A stretch of DNA of 64,000 bases, taken from NCBI GenBank assembly GCA_016839705.1, contig JAEOTR010000048.1:24779-88778 (forward strand), given 5' to 3'. The stretch comes from Promethearchaeota archaeon. Its GTDB lineage: Archaea > Asgardarchaeota > Lokiarchaeia > Sigyniarchaeales > SOKP01. How positions within the stretch are numbered: position 1 is the first letter of the stretch; every line of letters begins with the position of its first letter. Below are positions 34,761 through 44,798 of this stretch, piece after piece. The notes beneath the pieces are model-generated. The model saw only the letters and a list, made by a program, of their open reading frames with translations, was not told the DNA's origin and did not search any database. Position numbers and translations under genes: made by a program.

Positions 34761-35678
34761 ATGAATCGAAACTTTGTAAGAAGTAATAACAAGAGTGAAA
34801 CAGATTTTTCTCAATCTCATTGTTGCGACAATCCCTTCATTGAATCTCGAGATGGTAATGAAATTTGTATAAATTGTGGTTTAATCTTTGAAAGGACATT
34901 CGTGGGAAATGAACGGCGCGCATATACTGTAGAGGAGATACAGACGCGCCGAAGGACTGAGCCGCGATGGAGAGATTTCGGCCCCCGAACAATGTTGCCA
35001 AACACTAAGACAGATAGCAAAGGGAAGAGTATCGGAGCTAAAGAACAAGCATTATTCTCGCGATTATCCAAAATTCAGAACTCATTAATTTCAAGTATTG
35101 AACGTAATTTCTGGGAAGCAAAGCCGAAATTAAAGATGTTAACGAGTAAATTAAATGTACCCGAATACATCTCAGAAACCGCATGGAAAATATATAGTAT
35201 TGTAGCAAAGAAAAAATTAACGATGGGGCGTTCAATTAACGGATTCATCGCAGGATCCTTATATGCAGCGATTCGCGTTCATGATTTTCCTCGTTTACTG
35301 GATGAAGTATGTGAAGCTTCTTTAACCCCAAGAAGAACCGTTCATAGAAGTCTAGCAATGATAATTAGGGAAGTATTACCTGAACTAAAACTTCGATATC
35401 AGCCAATTACTGCTGAATGTTTAGTATTTAGATTTGGTAATGAATTAAACTTACCAATTCAGATACAAAAAATTGCTATTAATATGCTAAAAGATGCTTC
35501 AAAAAATGGCTTACAGAGAACTGGAAAAGATCCTAAAGGATTAGCAGCTGCTTGTATTTACATTGCAGCAAAAAATGGATCGATTAGAAAAACTCAATCC
35601 AAGGTCGCTGACATTGCTAAGATCACAGAAGTAACTCTCCGAAGTCGTGCTAAGCAGATTAAGAATAAGCTTAGATAG
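34761..35678 (+). CDS. tfb: Transcription initiation factor TFB
   Basis: 305 residues. Zinc ribbon at residues 20-40: HCCDNPFIE...CINC, where the first knuckle is C21-C22 rather than C-x2-C, with H20 next to it. The B-reader/linker has RRAYTVEEIQTRRRTEPRWR. Two cyclin-like repeats follow (about 105-200 and 205-300; GRSINGFIAGSLYAAIRVHD and KDPKGLAAACIYIAAKNGSI are the recognisable cores) with C-terminal helix-turn-helix TEVTLRSRAKQI. It bridges TBP, BRE and RNA polymerase. A divergent paralogue lies about 0.8 kb downstream. Confidence 0.95.
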   Translation: MNRNFVRSNNKSETDFSQSHCCDNPFIESRDGNEICINCGLIFERTFVGNERRAYTVEEIQTRRRTEPRWRDFGPRTMLPNTKTDSKGKSIGAKEQALFSRLSKIQNSLISSIERNFWEAKPKLKMLTSKLNVPEYISETAWKIYSIVAKKKLTMGRSINGFIAGSLYAAIRVHDFPRLLDEVCEASLTPRRTVHRSLAMIIREVLPELKLRYQPITAECLVFRFGNELNLPIQIQKIAINMLKDASKNGLQRTGKDPKGLAAACIYIAAKNGSIRKTQSKVADIAKITEVTLRSRAKQIKNKLR

Positions 35679-35807
35679 AGAAATGCATTAATCTGGGTTA
35701 AATATTTAAATCTTTTTTATTTTTCTATGTTCCCCCAAAATAGATAACCCATTAAATTTAGAGCAAATTATTAGGTTCTTTTTAAGTTAACTTCCCACTT
35801 AGTTTCT

Positions 35808-36371
35808 TTATTCTTTTTTAGTTTCTAATTCTTCAATATCTAGCGTCCATTTAACGCCAAAAGCAGTAATTATTAGTGAAATAATCATTAAAAAACAATT
35901 CACAGCAATAAAGTATGTCCAAAATATCGCAGGCATGAGAGGTGTTATATCTGAACGATATAACGCAGTTTGGAATGCTACTGATCCACTACCTGTTGAC
36001 AAAGGTGTTTTTCCTAATAGAACAAGATAATTCATTTTTATAAACGCTCCTAAAAGTATTACCATTCCAATAACAATCATTAATTTAGCTAGTGATTTAC
36101 TTTCAATCTTGTTAGTTTTAGCTGTCTTGAATATAAAGAATCCTAAAATTAAGAATAAGATCATAGAAATGATAAAAAAGAGCCATAAGACGGTTCCTGT
36201 TAATGAAATATAACTTGATCCATACATAAATTCTGATAACAGAATTAGACTACCATTAAGATTAAATTCAGTAAAATTTAATGTAATAAAAAAAGCAATT
36301 TCTATAATAGAAAGACACATAAAGATAAGGCCATTAATTTTAAGAAATTTTGTTAATTTTTTATGGTCCAT
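35808..36371 (-). CDS. Four-span membrane protein
   Basis: 187 residues from the ATG at 36371 (MDHKKLTKFLKING...); the frame stays open for seven more codons upstream without an ATG. Four spans are predicted by eye at about 10-30, 50-73, 88-110 and 145-168, with a loop between spans three and four containing LLGKTPLSTGSGSVAFQTAL. The C-terminal tail is acidic. No family was recognised. It sits between TFB (convergent) and the TFB-like paralogue (divergent). Confidence 0.65.
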   Translation of the reverse strand: MDHKKLTKFLKINGLIFMCLSIIEIAFFITLNFTEFNLNGSLILLSEFMYGSSYISLTGTVLWLFFIISMILFLILGFFIFKTAKTNKIESKSLAKLMIVIGMVILLGAFIKMNYLVLLGKTPLSTGSGSVAFQTALYRSDITPLMPAIFWTYFIAVNCFLMIISLIITAFGVKWTLDIEELETKKE

Positions 36372-36493
36372 ATTTATCAACACAAGTAGCAAGAAAAATT
36401 TTTTATTCTATTATATTTTTACTTATTATTGTTTTTGAAATTTTTAACAATTTTTAATATTATTGTTTTTTTCTGCAAGTCTAATTTATTCAT

Positions 36494-37522
36494 TTGAACA
36501 AGATCGTTGATTTTTTGAAAGAAAAAAGAAACAATACAAAGGAGCAGTCGTTATGTCTTCATAAAAATATGAAGAAAGTTAAGGGACATTATCACTGTCA
36601 AGATTGTGGGAAACGATTATCTCTTAAAGAATATTACAAATTAAAAAAAACAAAAGAATCCCTTCCTGAACAAAACCTTACATTTGAAGAACCTACTAGT
36701 GATTTCTATTCAGAGTCCCAGATTGATTATGAAAGAAAGATAAAAATGAGTGATTCAAAAGCTTTACAAGACCCGGTAATTAAGGAAAAGTATGAGCGTC
36801 TGAAAACATTAGAAAAATGGTTTCGGGATTATGAAACTGATTTCACAGAACAAAAAAAAACGATCGAACTTCTAAAAAACCATGGAATAGGATTAACTAT
36901 TGATAATGTAAAATATCGAGAAATTCGAGATCTTTACCTACGCTATAATAAATATCATCGTCATAGCTACCAAAATATGGTCATTATTTTTCTCGCAATA
37001 ATATGGATGGAAATAAAGGACACCACCAATATTCGGATTGATGAATTCATTAAAGTGTCGAAAGAATTAGGTCATAAAATTAATAAGAAAATGATTACAA
37101 ATGCAATGTTAAAAGTGAAGAGAACTGAAAATTTGATACAACAGAAAAAAAGCATTCCTGAATTAGAAAAAGAAATCAAAGAAAAAATAAAATTGGTCTT
37201 TCAAAAAGACATAAATACCATTCCGTTTGAGGAAGTCAAAGAATTCTTCCAGAGCACTTCTGAATTTGAAAAGATGAAAATTACTATGCAGTTAAACGCA
37301 GATAAGATACTACAACAGATTACCTATGAAGCAATCCATAGCTTAAATTATAAAGCCTTTGTGGCAGGTTTAATTTATTATATTGGTCAAATGTTTGAAA
37401 ACCGCAAGATTTTTACGCAGAATTTAATCGAAAAATACACCAAATTCTCAAGCACAACAATAAGAAAAAAATTTCACACCCTTATAGATCTCTTAGGGGA
37501 ACCTCAAAAATTTCAACTCTAA
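36494..37522 (+). CDS. Divergent TFB-like protein (zinc ribbon and two cyclin-like repeats)
   Basis: 342 residues from a TTG at 36494, needed to include the first zinc ligands (CLHK...CQDC, residues 21-39). A charged helical stretch replaces the B-reader/linker. Two cyclin-box-like repeats appear at about 135-220 (KYREIRDLYLRYNKYHRHSY, MVIIFLAIIWMEIKDT) and 255-340 (AFVAGLIYYIGQMFENRKIF, TKFSSTTIRKKFHTL), the second ending in the recognition-helix-like SSTTIRK. Sequence identity to TFB is low and the usual BRE-contact residues are absent. It may be a specialised initiation factor. I infer this from fold pattern and order of domains. Confidence 0.65.
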   Translation: MNKIVDFLKEKRNNTKEQSLCLHKNMKKVKGHYHCQDCGKRLSLKEYYKLKKTKESLPEQNLTFEEPTSDFYSESQIDYERKIKMSDSKALQDPVIKEKYERLKTLEKWFRDYETDFTEQKKTIELLKNHGIGLTIDNVKYREIRDLYLRYNKYHRHSYQNMVIIFLAIIWMEIKDTTNIRIDEFIKVSKELGHKINKKMITNAMLKVKRTENLIQQKKSIPELEKEIKEKIKLVFQKDINTIPFEEVKEFFQSTSEFEKMKITMQLNADKILQQITYEAIHSLNYKAFVAGLIYYIGQMFENRKIFTQNLIEKYTKFSSTTIRKKFHTLIDLLGEPQKFQL

Positions 37523-37568
37523 TTTTTTTAAAATAATAATTTTAAATGAATTCCATACCATTAAAAAC

Positions 37569-37576
37569 CTTTAAAT
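37569..37576 (+). promoter_or_regulatory. TATA-like element upstream of P-type ATPase 1
   Basis: CTTTAAAT, 52-59 nt upstream of the ATG at 37628, in an otherwise AT-rich gap; the sequence matches archaeal TATA boxes. The spacing suggests a leader of about 25-30 nt. Confidence 0.35.
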
Positions 37577-37627
37577 CTATACTATTTATTATTCTAACTA
37601 TATTTACCAGAACTAGTACCAATCAAT

Positions 37628-40483
37628 ATGTCAGAGGTAAAAACATCTAAAGGGACTTATTATCATCAACCCCTCAATGAATTACTGAGAGAATTTAAGA
37701 CTGATTTTGATCGTGGATTAAAATCGTCTGAGTTAGAGGATAGATATCTAAACTATGGTCATAATGAATTGCCAAAGATCAAGAAATCTATATGGAAAAT
37801 ATATTTTGCCCCAATTTTTAATTTCCTAATCTTAATTCTCCTTGTAACAGGAATAATCGTAGTTATCTTAGGTTCGCCCGGAGAAACCGTCATAACTTTT
37901 ACTGTTGTGTTTATAAATTCTGCAACCGTGATCATCCAGCAGTATAGAGCCCAAAAGGCGCTTGAATCTTTACGACAAATCTCCGCTTTGAAAGCGACAG
38001 TTCTGAGAGATGGAAAACAATTTGAAATACCGAACAGGGAATTAGTTCCAGGAGATATTGTAATCTTAAATCAAGGAGACAAGATTCCCGCAGATGGGAG
38101 AATTGTCGACCAAGTCAATTTAACAATAGATGAAGCTCCTTTAACTGGAGAAAGTGAACCTGTAGAAAAGAATAACAATATCCTCAGTAAAGATGATGTA
38201 TCCATCCAAAAACAGTCAAATATGATGTTTATGGGTACATATGTGCATACTGGAAGGGCAAAAGCTTTAATAACTGGTACTGCCGCAAATACTGAAATAG
38301 GAAAAATCTCTGTTACTTTGAATGAGATGGGAAGTATTGAAGAGATTCCCCTAACCCGAAAATTAAATAGATTAGGACATATTTTGGGAATAATAGTAAT
38401 AATCAATTTATTTGTATTAATAACTTATAAATTCATTCTCTTAGCTGACAATAATAATTTAATTCAATCAGAAATTACACACGCTTTAGTAAGTTCTATT
38501 ATTAGGGCAACAAATGTACTTCCAATAAATTTGCCTCTATTAAGCACTCTTGTTCTCATAACAGGCGTTTTAAGTATGGCTCAACACGGAGTAATTATTA
38601 AAAATTTATCCGCAATTGAATCACTGGGACGCGTATCCGTAATCTGTTCGGATAAAACTGGTACAATTACCAAAAACGAGATGACCGTTGAAAAGTTTTG
38701 GATAGGTGAGAAAGAGTATGATGTTAGTGGCTCCGGGTATGATGCAGAAGGTGAGATATTATTCAATGGGCAAAAATTTAATCTTAACGATAATTCTACA
38801 TTCCAAAAATTCATCGATTCAATTGTTTTGAATAATAATGCACAACTTATTTTTGAAGATGTAAAAATTCGGGTAGCTGAACGAAAAGAAATGGCAGTAA
38901 GACGTGCTTTAGGATCTCCTACCGAAGCAGCATTGCTAGTTTTAGCAGAAAAGGCAGGATATATCCCATATGATGTGAAAAAAAAGTATACTCTTTTGAC
39001 TGAATTTTCTTTTAGCTCCGAATTAAAACGTATGAGTTCGATCTATGAATTAAAGGAGAATAATAAACAGAAATTTGTATTCTCTAAAGGAGCTCCTGAA
39101 AAAATTCTAACAATCTGCTCCCAGATTGAAATAGATGGAAGTATTGAAAATCTAGATAATAACCATAAAGAAAAAGTTTTAGAAAAAATAAGAGATCGAG
39201 CAAATCAAGGTTTTAGAACATTAGCAATAGCGTATAAAATGTTAGGTGATACTAATCAATCAAAGCGCGAAAATATCGAAAAAAACCTAATATTATTAGG
39301 ATATGTTTCAATTATGGACCCACCCCGTAGTGGTGTTAAGCAATCGGTGGAAGAATGCAAATCGGGTGGTATCCAGGTAATTATGATTACAGGGGATCAT
39401 CCTGCTACAGCAAAAACTATTGCTGCGCAGATGGGTATTTATAATGAAGGAGAAATAGTGGCAGAGGGAAAACAAATCAAGGATTTTAACGACCAAGAAT
39501 TCAAAAAAATATCTGTATTTGCGCGTGTAGAGCCCTCTGACAAGGAAATCATTGTAAATCATTATCAAGATAAAAATCATGTGGTAGCAATGACGGGAGA
39601 TGGAATAAATGATTCACTTGCTTTAAAATTAGCAAACGCGGGTATCGCTATGGGAATAACTGGAACTGATGTTGCCAAAGAAACAGCAGACATGGTCATT
39701 TCAGATGATAATTTCACATCAATTGAAAAGGGTGTTAAAATCGGTCGGGGTCTCTTTTCTAAAATTAGAGTAATAATCTATTTTTTTATCTGTTTAAATA
39801 TCATGGAAGCAATTATATTCTTTACTTATGAATTTATTCCTACATTTGAGCTTTTTAGCTCTGAATGGCAACATATTTATATATTTGGAATTGTTCATTC
39901 GCTTCCTTCATTAGCGTTAGTTATAGACTCACATCCTAAAGATATTATGCTTGAACCACCCAGAGATGAGGAAGAAATCTTAAACAAAAAGATATGGGTA
40001 ATGTTATTAGCACAAGCGTTTTTGATGGGTATAGGGTTAGTCTTGGCGTTACAACTAACTTTAGGGGGTGTTAATCCATTAAATGAATGGAATCTAAACC
40101 CAAATATTAGTTATATAGTACCTGGACAAGAATTAGCTCAAAAAGCAAGAACCATGTTTATTACTACATTATTTATTGTTGAAACCAATTTCATTTGGAG
40201 TTTTAGACGACCAAACAAATCTATGTACAAAAGTATAAAGGAAGAATTTAATATTTCCTTATTTACGATTTGTTTTCTTACATTAGGATTGCATATTCTC
40301 TATATTTTATTTTCATATAGCGTTAATTATTATGTGAACATTGTTTTTGGGTTAGATTTACAGATAAACTTCATGTTCCTTAGTGGATTAGACTGGTTAA
40401 TTTGTATTTCGCTTGCATTACCAGGGATAATAGGTATAGAAATATTAAAATATTTCGCACGTAAAAGAAAAATCTACTTTTGA
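37628..40483 (+). CDS. P-type cation ATPase 1 (P2-like, unusual M4 motif)
   Basis: 951 residues. Order: cation-ATPase N domain (LNELLREFKTDFDRGLKSSE), M1-M2, A domain with LTGESEPVE, M3-M4, P domain with the phosphorylated Asp in SDKTGTITKNE (D342), N domain with KGAPEK, hinge GDGINDSLALKLANAG and M5-M10. M4 reads LPINLPLLSTLVLITG: the usual P2-type PEGLP, whose Glu binds Ca2+/Na+/K+, is PINLP here, and the M6 region (HSLPSLALVID) lacks DGLPA. The transported ion is therefore unclear. It shares these features with the paralogue at 41229. Confidence 0.9.
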   Translation: MSEVKTSKGTYYHQPLNELLREFKTDFDRGLKSSELEDRYLNYGHNELPKIKKSIWKIYFAPIFNFLILILLVTGIIVVILGSPGETVITFTVVFINSATVIIQQYRAQKALESLRQISALKATVLRDGKQFEIPNRELVPGDIVILNQGDKIPADGRIVDQVNLTIDEAPLTGESEPVEKNNNILSKDDVSIQKQSNMMFMGTYVHTGRAKALITGTAANTEIGKISVTLNEMGSIEEIPLTRKLNRLGHILGIIVIINLFVLITYKFILLADNNNLIQSEITHALVSSIIRATNVLPINLPLLSTLVLITGVLSMAQHGVIIKNLSAIESLGRVSVICSDKTGTITKNEMTVEKFWIGEKEYDVSGSGYDAEGEILFNGQKFNLNDNSTFQKFIDSIVLNNNAQLIFEDVKIRVAERKEMAVRRALGSPTEAALLVLAEKAGYIPYDVKKKYTLLTEFSFSSELKRMSSIYELKENNKQKFVFSKGAPEKILTICSQIEIDGSIENLDNNHKEKVLEKIRDRANQGFRTLAIAYKMLGDTNQSKRENIEKNLILLGYVSIMDPPRSGVKQSVEECKSGGIQVIMITGDHPATAKTIAAQMGIYNEGEIVAEGKQIKDFNDQEFKKISVFARVEPSDKEIIVNHYQDKNHVVAMTGDGINDSLALKLANAGIAMGITGTDVAKETADMVISDDNFTSIEKGVKIGRGLFSKIRVIIYFFICLNIMEAIIFFTYEFIPTFELFSSEWQHIYIFGIVHSLPSLALVIDSHPKDIMLEPPRDEEEILNKKIWVMLLAQAFLMGIGLVLALQLTLGGVNPLNEWNLNPNISYIVPGQELAQKARTMFITTLFIVETNFIWSFRRPNKSMYKSIKEEFNISLFTICFLTLGLHILYILFSYSVNYYVNIVFGLDLQINFMFLSGLDWLICISLALPGIIGIEILKYFARKRKIYF

Positions 40484-40531
40484 GTTTTTATAGTTAATTT
40501 TAAATAATTTGAGCCTTCTTTAAGGTATATC

Positions 40532-41071
40532 ATGACTAATAATACTTCTACCCAAAACGATATCCGTAAGCAATTTGAAGAAAAACTGATGGAATTAAAG
40601 AATTCACTCCCACCTTTAGGAAAAAATATAGGAAATAGTTGTGCTGCTGATACTCTTAACAGTATCTTAGAAATTTTAAATTTAAAAGATATAAAAAATG
40701 ACTACTTTAACAATCTAGCGGTCCCTTTTAGTGGATTTGCTCATTTTATTGGTAAGAATGGGTGGAAAGGTCCATGTGGTGCGATTTTTGGTGCTCTTGC
40801 GGCTATTGGGATTATATCAGGAGGACAAAGTAAAATTGAAGATTTGGATGTTCCCAAAGTATATGGTAAAGCTTTAAAATTTGCTAAAAGGTTCGAAGAA
40901 GAATTTGGATCTGTAATGTGTGAAGAATTGTGTGGTTTTGATTTAAATACTGATCTTAAGCAATACGTTAAAACTAGAGCGTGGGAAAATAAATGTTGTA
41001 ATTTCATTCTTTTCGCAGTTGATCAGGTGTCGAAAATTACTCGAAAAGAACTTAGACAACTTTGGAGTTAA
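40532..41071 (+). CDS. C_GCAxxG_C_C family redox protein
   Basis: 179 residues. The family signature is visible: NSCAADTLNSIL, then WKGPCGAIFGALAAIG (the CGAxxG core), then MCEELCG and NKCCNFILFAVDQV, giving the C...CGAxxG...C...C pattern. Members are small cysteine-rich proteins thought to have redox roles; the reaction is unknown. It lies 48 bp behind ATPase 1 and 157 bp before ATPase 2, in the same direction, so the three could be an operon. Cytoplasmic. Confidence 0.82.
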   Translation: MTNNTSTQNDIRKQFEEKLMELKNSLPPLGKNIGNSCAADTLNSILEILNLKDIKNDYFNNLAVPFSGFAHFIGKNGWKGPCGAIFGALAAIGIISGGQSKIEDLDVPKVYGKALKFAKRFEEEFGSVMCEELCGFDLNTDLKQYVKTRAWENKCCNFILFAVDQVSKITRKELRQLWS

Positions 41072-41228
41072 ATTAGATAAATTTATCTGATTTTATCAAT
41101 TAAATGGAAATAGAGTTAAATTAATTATCCTCAAATATTAAAAGTCATGATTATTATAGGATATTTATTATATTGAATTGATTTTCAAACTCATACATAT
41201 AAAAAAAACTGTGGAAGTAAAATTCAAC

Positions 41229-44147
41229 ATGGAATCTACAGAAGATAAATATTATAATCTTGAATTGAGTCAAATCTACAAAAATCTTGAAACAAATCCT
41301 GATAATGGTTTGACTGAAAAAGAAGCTAAAAAACGATTAGAAGAAGATGGTTTAAATGAAATCCCTAAAGTGTCAAAAGGATTCATTAAAATATATCTAG
41401 CGCCATTGTTTAACTGGTTAATCGTTATTTATCTTATAGGAGCATTAATATTATTTTTAGCTTGGGTTTTAGGCGGTGAGGGACAATTAATTTTTATTAC
41501 TTTAACTTTATTTATTGTATTTTTAAATTGCTTAGTTGCTATTGTTCAACAATATAGAGCTACTAAAAAGCTTAAAGCATTACGAGAATTAACCGCACCT
41601 ACATCTACTCTTATGAGAAATGGACAAAAATTAGAAGTTCCAACTAAAGAGATAGTTAAAGGAGATCTATTGATTTTAAATCAAGGAGATAAAGTACCTG
41701 CCGATGCTAGAATAATTAAAGGGTTTAATCTTGAAGTGAATGAGGCATCATTAACAGGAGAAAGCGAACCAGTAAAGAAGGATGAAACCGGTAAAGTGAT
41801 ATCTGAAAAAGATCTTGCTATTGCTGACCGAATTAACATGATTTTTTATGGTACATTTATAACAACAGGTAATGGTAAAGCAATAGTAGTAAAAACTGGG
41901 GGGAAAACTGAAATTGGGAAAATTTCACATGGTTTAGAAGAAGCTGGAACGAGTGAGATTCCAATTCGACAAAAAATGAACAATTTTGGCAAATGGTTAG
42001 GGCTCGGAGTTTTTATATTTTGGTTTATAATTCTAATGATTTTATGGGTTTTACCCCCACACGAGCTTGATGTTGTTAAAAGCCTAAATTCTGCTCTTGA
42101 TTTAATGCCAATAAATATTCCATTATTGGTTACTATTGTTTTGATAACTGGTGTTCTTGCGATGGCTCATCATGGAGTTATAATAAGAAACCTAGCCTCA
42201 GTTGATAGTTTAGGGCGTGTAAGTGTTGTTTGTTCTGATAAAACAGGTACTTTAACCAAAAATCAGATGTCTATTCAGCACGTTTGGACAAACGGCTCAA
42301 TATTTCGAGTTACAGGAAGTGGTTATTCTCCTGATGGTGATATTGTTCTAATGGATGATCCCAAAAATCATACATATGTAAAACATATAGATGAATATCC
42401 TCATCTCAAATTACTTTTGACTTCAGGTTTTTTGAATAATAATTCTGCGTTAGTGAAACATGAAATTGAGATATCTGGGAAAACCATTTATGATTGGAGT
42501 GTGATTGGTTCTCCTACAGAAGGGGCACTTATGGTTTTATTTCAGAAAGGGATGGGAGACTACCTCCTTGATGAATTTGAGGCAATTACAGAATATCCCT
42601 TTGATAGTTCATTAAAAAGAATGACCAAACTTTATAAAAGAGATCATGTATATGTTTCCTTTACAAAAGGAGCAAGTGAAATTCTAATACCTCTGTGTAC
42701 CAAAATTATATATAATGATAAAGAAATTGAGTTTGGGCAAAGTATCAAAAATAAAGTAATGGAAATAGTTGATCTATATGCAAATCAAGGATATCGGATT
42801 CTAAGCTTATGTTATAAAGAAATGGATGATATTCCCCTGGAAGGAGAAGAGGGGAGAAAAGTTAGTGAATCAGCCTTAACATTCATTGGTTTTGTAACAA
42901 TATTAGATCCTCCTAGGGAGGGAGTAAAAGAATCAGTTGAGCAATGTCATGAAGCAGGAGTAGATGTTGTAATGATTACCGGTGATTCACCGGCTACAGC
43001 TAAAGCTATTGCTTCACAAATCTCAATTATTACTCAAGAAAGTGAAATTGTGATAGAAGGAAAAGAAGTTAAAGATATCAAATCATACGAGGATTTTTCA
43101 AAAATTAAAGTCTTTGCTCGTGTCGAACCGGCTGATAAAGAAATAATTGTACAAAAATATCAGGAACAGAAAAAAGTTGTAGCCATGACAGGTGATGGTG
43201 TAAACGACGCTTTAGCCTTAAACTTGGCTGATGCCGGGGTGGCAATGGGAATTTCGGGAACGGATGTAGCTAAAGAAGCCTCAGACATGGTAATTTCCGA
43301 CGATTCATTTAATTCGATAGTTACAGGTATCCATGAAGGGAGGGGAATCTTCGCAAGAATCCGTGCTGTCGTGATATTTTATATCTGCACTAATGTTTTT
43401 GAAGGCCTTATTCAATTCATTTTAGCAATAATTTTAAAAAAACCCTATTTTTTAGATGATCCCTTTTATTATCAATGGATTTTTCTTTCAATAACCTTAC
43501 ATATATTTCCAGGTTTAATTCTTACGTTTGACATTACATCAAAAGATGTAATGAAAGAAAAACCACGCGACTCAGAAGAAATTCTTTCGAAAAACACAAT
43601 TGTTCTTTTATTCATCTTTGGCATTTTACTCGCAGTGAGCATGGTTATAGTATATTTTATTACAATAAGCGGAATATATCCTGTTTTTCCCGAGAATATA
43701 GATATAAGTGGATTAAACTATGCATATCTCTATACTCCAGAAACTGAGCCATTTTGGGGTGATATACTTCGTGATTTCTATCCTTTGGTAACTGATCCAG
43801 AACTATTTCAATATGGGAAAGCACTCACAATGCTAATGGTGACTCTATTTTTCTGCGAATCCTTCTTAGTATTTCAGATTCGACGTCCAAATAAATCATT
43901 AATAAGAAGTTTACTTGAAGATAGTAATAGAAGAATGTACTACATCATTGGTTTTCTATTTGCGCTATTTTTAATGCTCATGTATATTCCAGGGGTACAA
44001 GTAACTCTTGCAGATTGGGGTATTAATTTCATGTTCATGTATTTAACAGGATTAGATTGGTTCGTCTGTTTCTTAATATCCCTAGTCTGTATCGTTTCCT
44101 TTGAGATTGTCAAATACGTGGCTCGTAATTATGGTATAACTTTTTAA
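41229..44147 (+). CDS. P-type cation ATPase 2 (paralogue with PINIP motif)
   Basis: 972 residues from the ATG at 41229, which begins MESTEDKYYNLELSQIYKNL like its paralogue; a TTG at 41178 would add 17. The domains follow the same order: LTGESEPVK, SDKTGTLTKNQ with phosphorylated D337, KGASEI, GDGVNDALALNLADAG. M4 is LMPINIPLLVTIVLITG and M6 reads ITLHIFPGLILTFD. The paralogues share PIN[LI]PLL and both lack the acidic ion ligands of Ca2+ and Na+/K+ pumps. The tandem arrangement suggests duplication with divergence, perhaps two ions or two subunit states. Confidence 0.9.
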   Translation: MESTEDKYYNLELSQIYKNLETNPDNGLTEKEAKKRLEEDGLNEIPKVSKGFIKIYLAPLFNWLIVIYLIGALILFLAWVLGGEGQLIFITLTLFIVFLNCLVAIVQQYRATKKLKALRELTAPTSTLMRNGQKLEVPTKEIVKGDLLILNQGDKVPADARIIKGFNLEVNEASLTGESEPVKKDETGKVISEKDLAIADRINMIFYGTFITTGNGKAIVVKTGGKTEIGKISHGLEEAGTSEIPIRQKMNNFGKWLGLGVFIFWFIILMILWVLPPHELDVVKSLNSALDLMPINIPLLVTIVLITGVLAMAHHGVIIRNLASVDSLGRVSVVCSDKTGTLTKNQMSIQHVWTNGSIFRVTGSGYSPDGDIVLMDDPKNHTYVKHIDEYPHLKLLLTSGFLNNNSALVKHEIEISGKTIYDWSVIGSPTEGALMVLFQKGMGDYLLDEFEAITEYPFDSSLKRMTKLYKRDHVYVSFTKGASEILIPLCTKIIYNDKEIEFGQSIKNKVMEIVDLYANQGYRILSLCYKEMDDIPLEGEEGRKVSESALTFIGFVTILDPPREGVKESVEQCHEAGVDVVMITGDSPATAKAIASQISIITQESEIVIEGKEVKDIKSYEDFSKIKVFARVEPADKEIIVQKYQEQKKVVAMTGDGVNDALALNLADAGVAMGISGTDVAKEASDMVISDDSFNSIVTGIHEGRGIFARIRAVVIFYICTNVFEGLIQFILAIILKKPYFLDDPFYYQWIFLSITLHIFPGLILTFDITSKDVMKEKPRDSEEILSKNTIVLLFIFGILLAVSMVIVYFITISGIYPVFPENIDISGLNYAYLYTPETEPFWGDILRDFYPLVTDPELFQYGKALTMLMVTLFFCESFLVFQIRRPNKSLIRSLLEDSNRRMYYIIGFLFALFLMLMYIPGVQVTLADWGINFMFMYLTGLDWFVCFLISLVCIVSFEIVKYVARNYGITF

Positions 44148-44220
44148 AGAGCTTGCCTCTAATTTTATTTTTTTAATTCATTTCATTAAATTTTTATCCA
44201 AACACTCATTTTTTTCCTTT

Positions 44221-44760
44221 ATGTTAATAGGAGAGCGAATTACTCTTGGACCTGTTAAAAGAGAATATATTGATCCTTATCTTAAGTGGTTTAATGACCC
44301 AGAGATAATCCAATATTTATCTATGTTTCGGCCAATGACTCGCATGATGGAGGAAGATTGGATTGAAAACTTAAAGAATCGAGATGATACTATTGCTTTT
44401 GCTATTCTTATTACCAATGAAAATGTAGGAGAAAAGCTTATTGGAAATTGTGGGCTCCATGCAATAGATTGGAAAAATCGAGTGGCGGAAGTAGGAATCA
44501 CTATAGGAGAAAAAGAATATCAAGGTAAAGGTTATGGAACAGAAGCTATGGAATTATTAGTAGATTATGGATTCAAATCTGTAAATTTAAACCGAATCCA
44601 GTTACGTGTTTATCAATTCAACAGTAGAGCTATAAATTCTTATAATAAAATAGGTTTTGTAGAAGAAGGCCGAATGAGAAAAGCAATTTTTATTAATGGA
44701 GAATATCACGATATTATTTTTATGAGTATTCTAAAAGAAGAGTGGTTAAAAGAAAAGTAA
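44221..44760 (+). CDS. GNAT-family N-acetyltransferase 1
   Basis: 179 residues, RimJ/RimL type. Motifs: ITLGPVKREYIDPYLKWFND at the N-terminus, then the acetyl-CoA-binding GEKEYQGKGYGTEAMELLVD (Q/R-x2-G-x-G/A), then NRIQLRVYQFNSRAINSYNK with the C-terminal GFVEEGRMRKAIFINGEYHD. The substrate is likely a protein N-terminus, small amine or antibiotic-like compound; it cannot be told. Its stop is 38 bp before the start I chose for the next, homologous gene. Confidence 0.9.
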   Translation: MLIGERITLGPVKREYIDPYLKWFNDPEIIQYLSMFRPMTRMMEEDWIENLKNRDDTIAFAILITNENVGEKLIGNCGLHAIDWKNRVAEVGITIGEKEYQGKGYGTEAMELLVDYGFKSVNLNRIQLRVYQFNSRAINSYNKIGFVEEGRMRKAIFINGEYHDIIFMSILKEEWLKEK

Positions 44761-44798
44761 TAAGTACGGAAGAGGTCTTAAATTTTAAAGATAAAATC

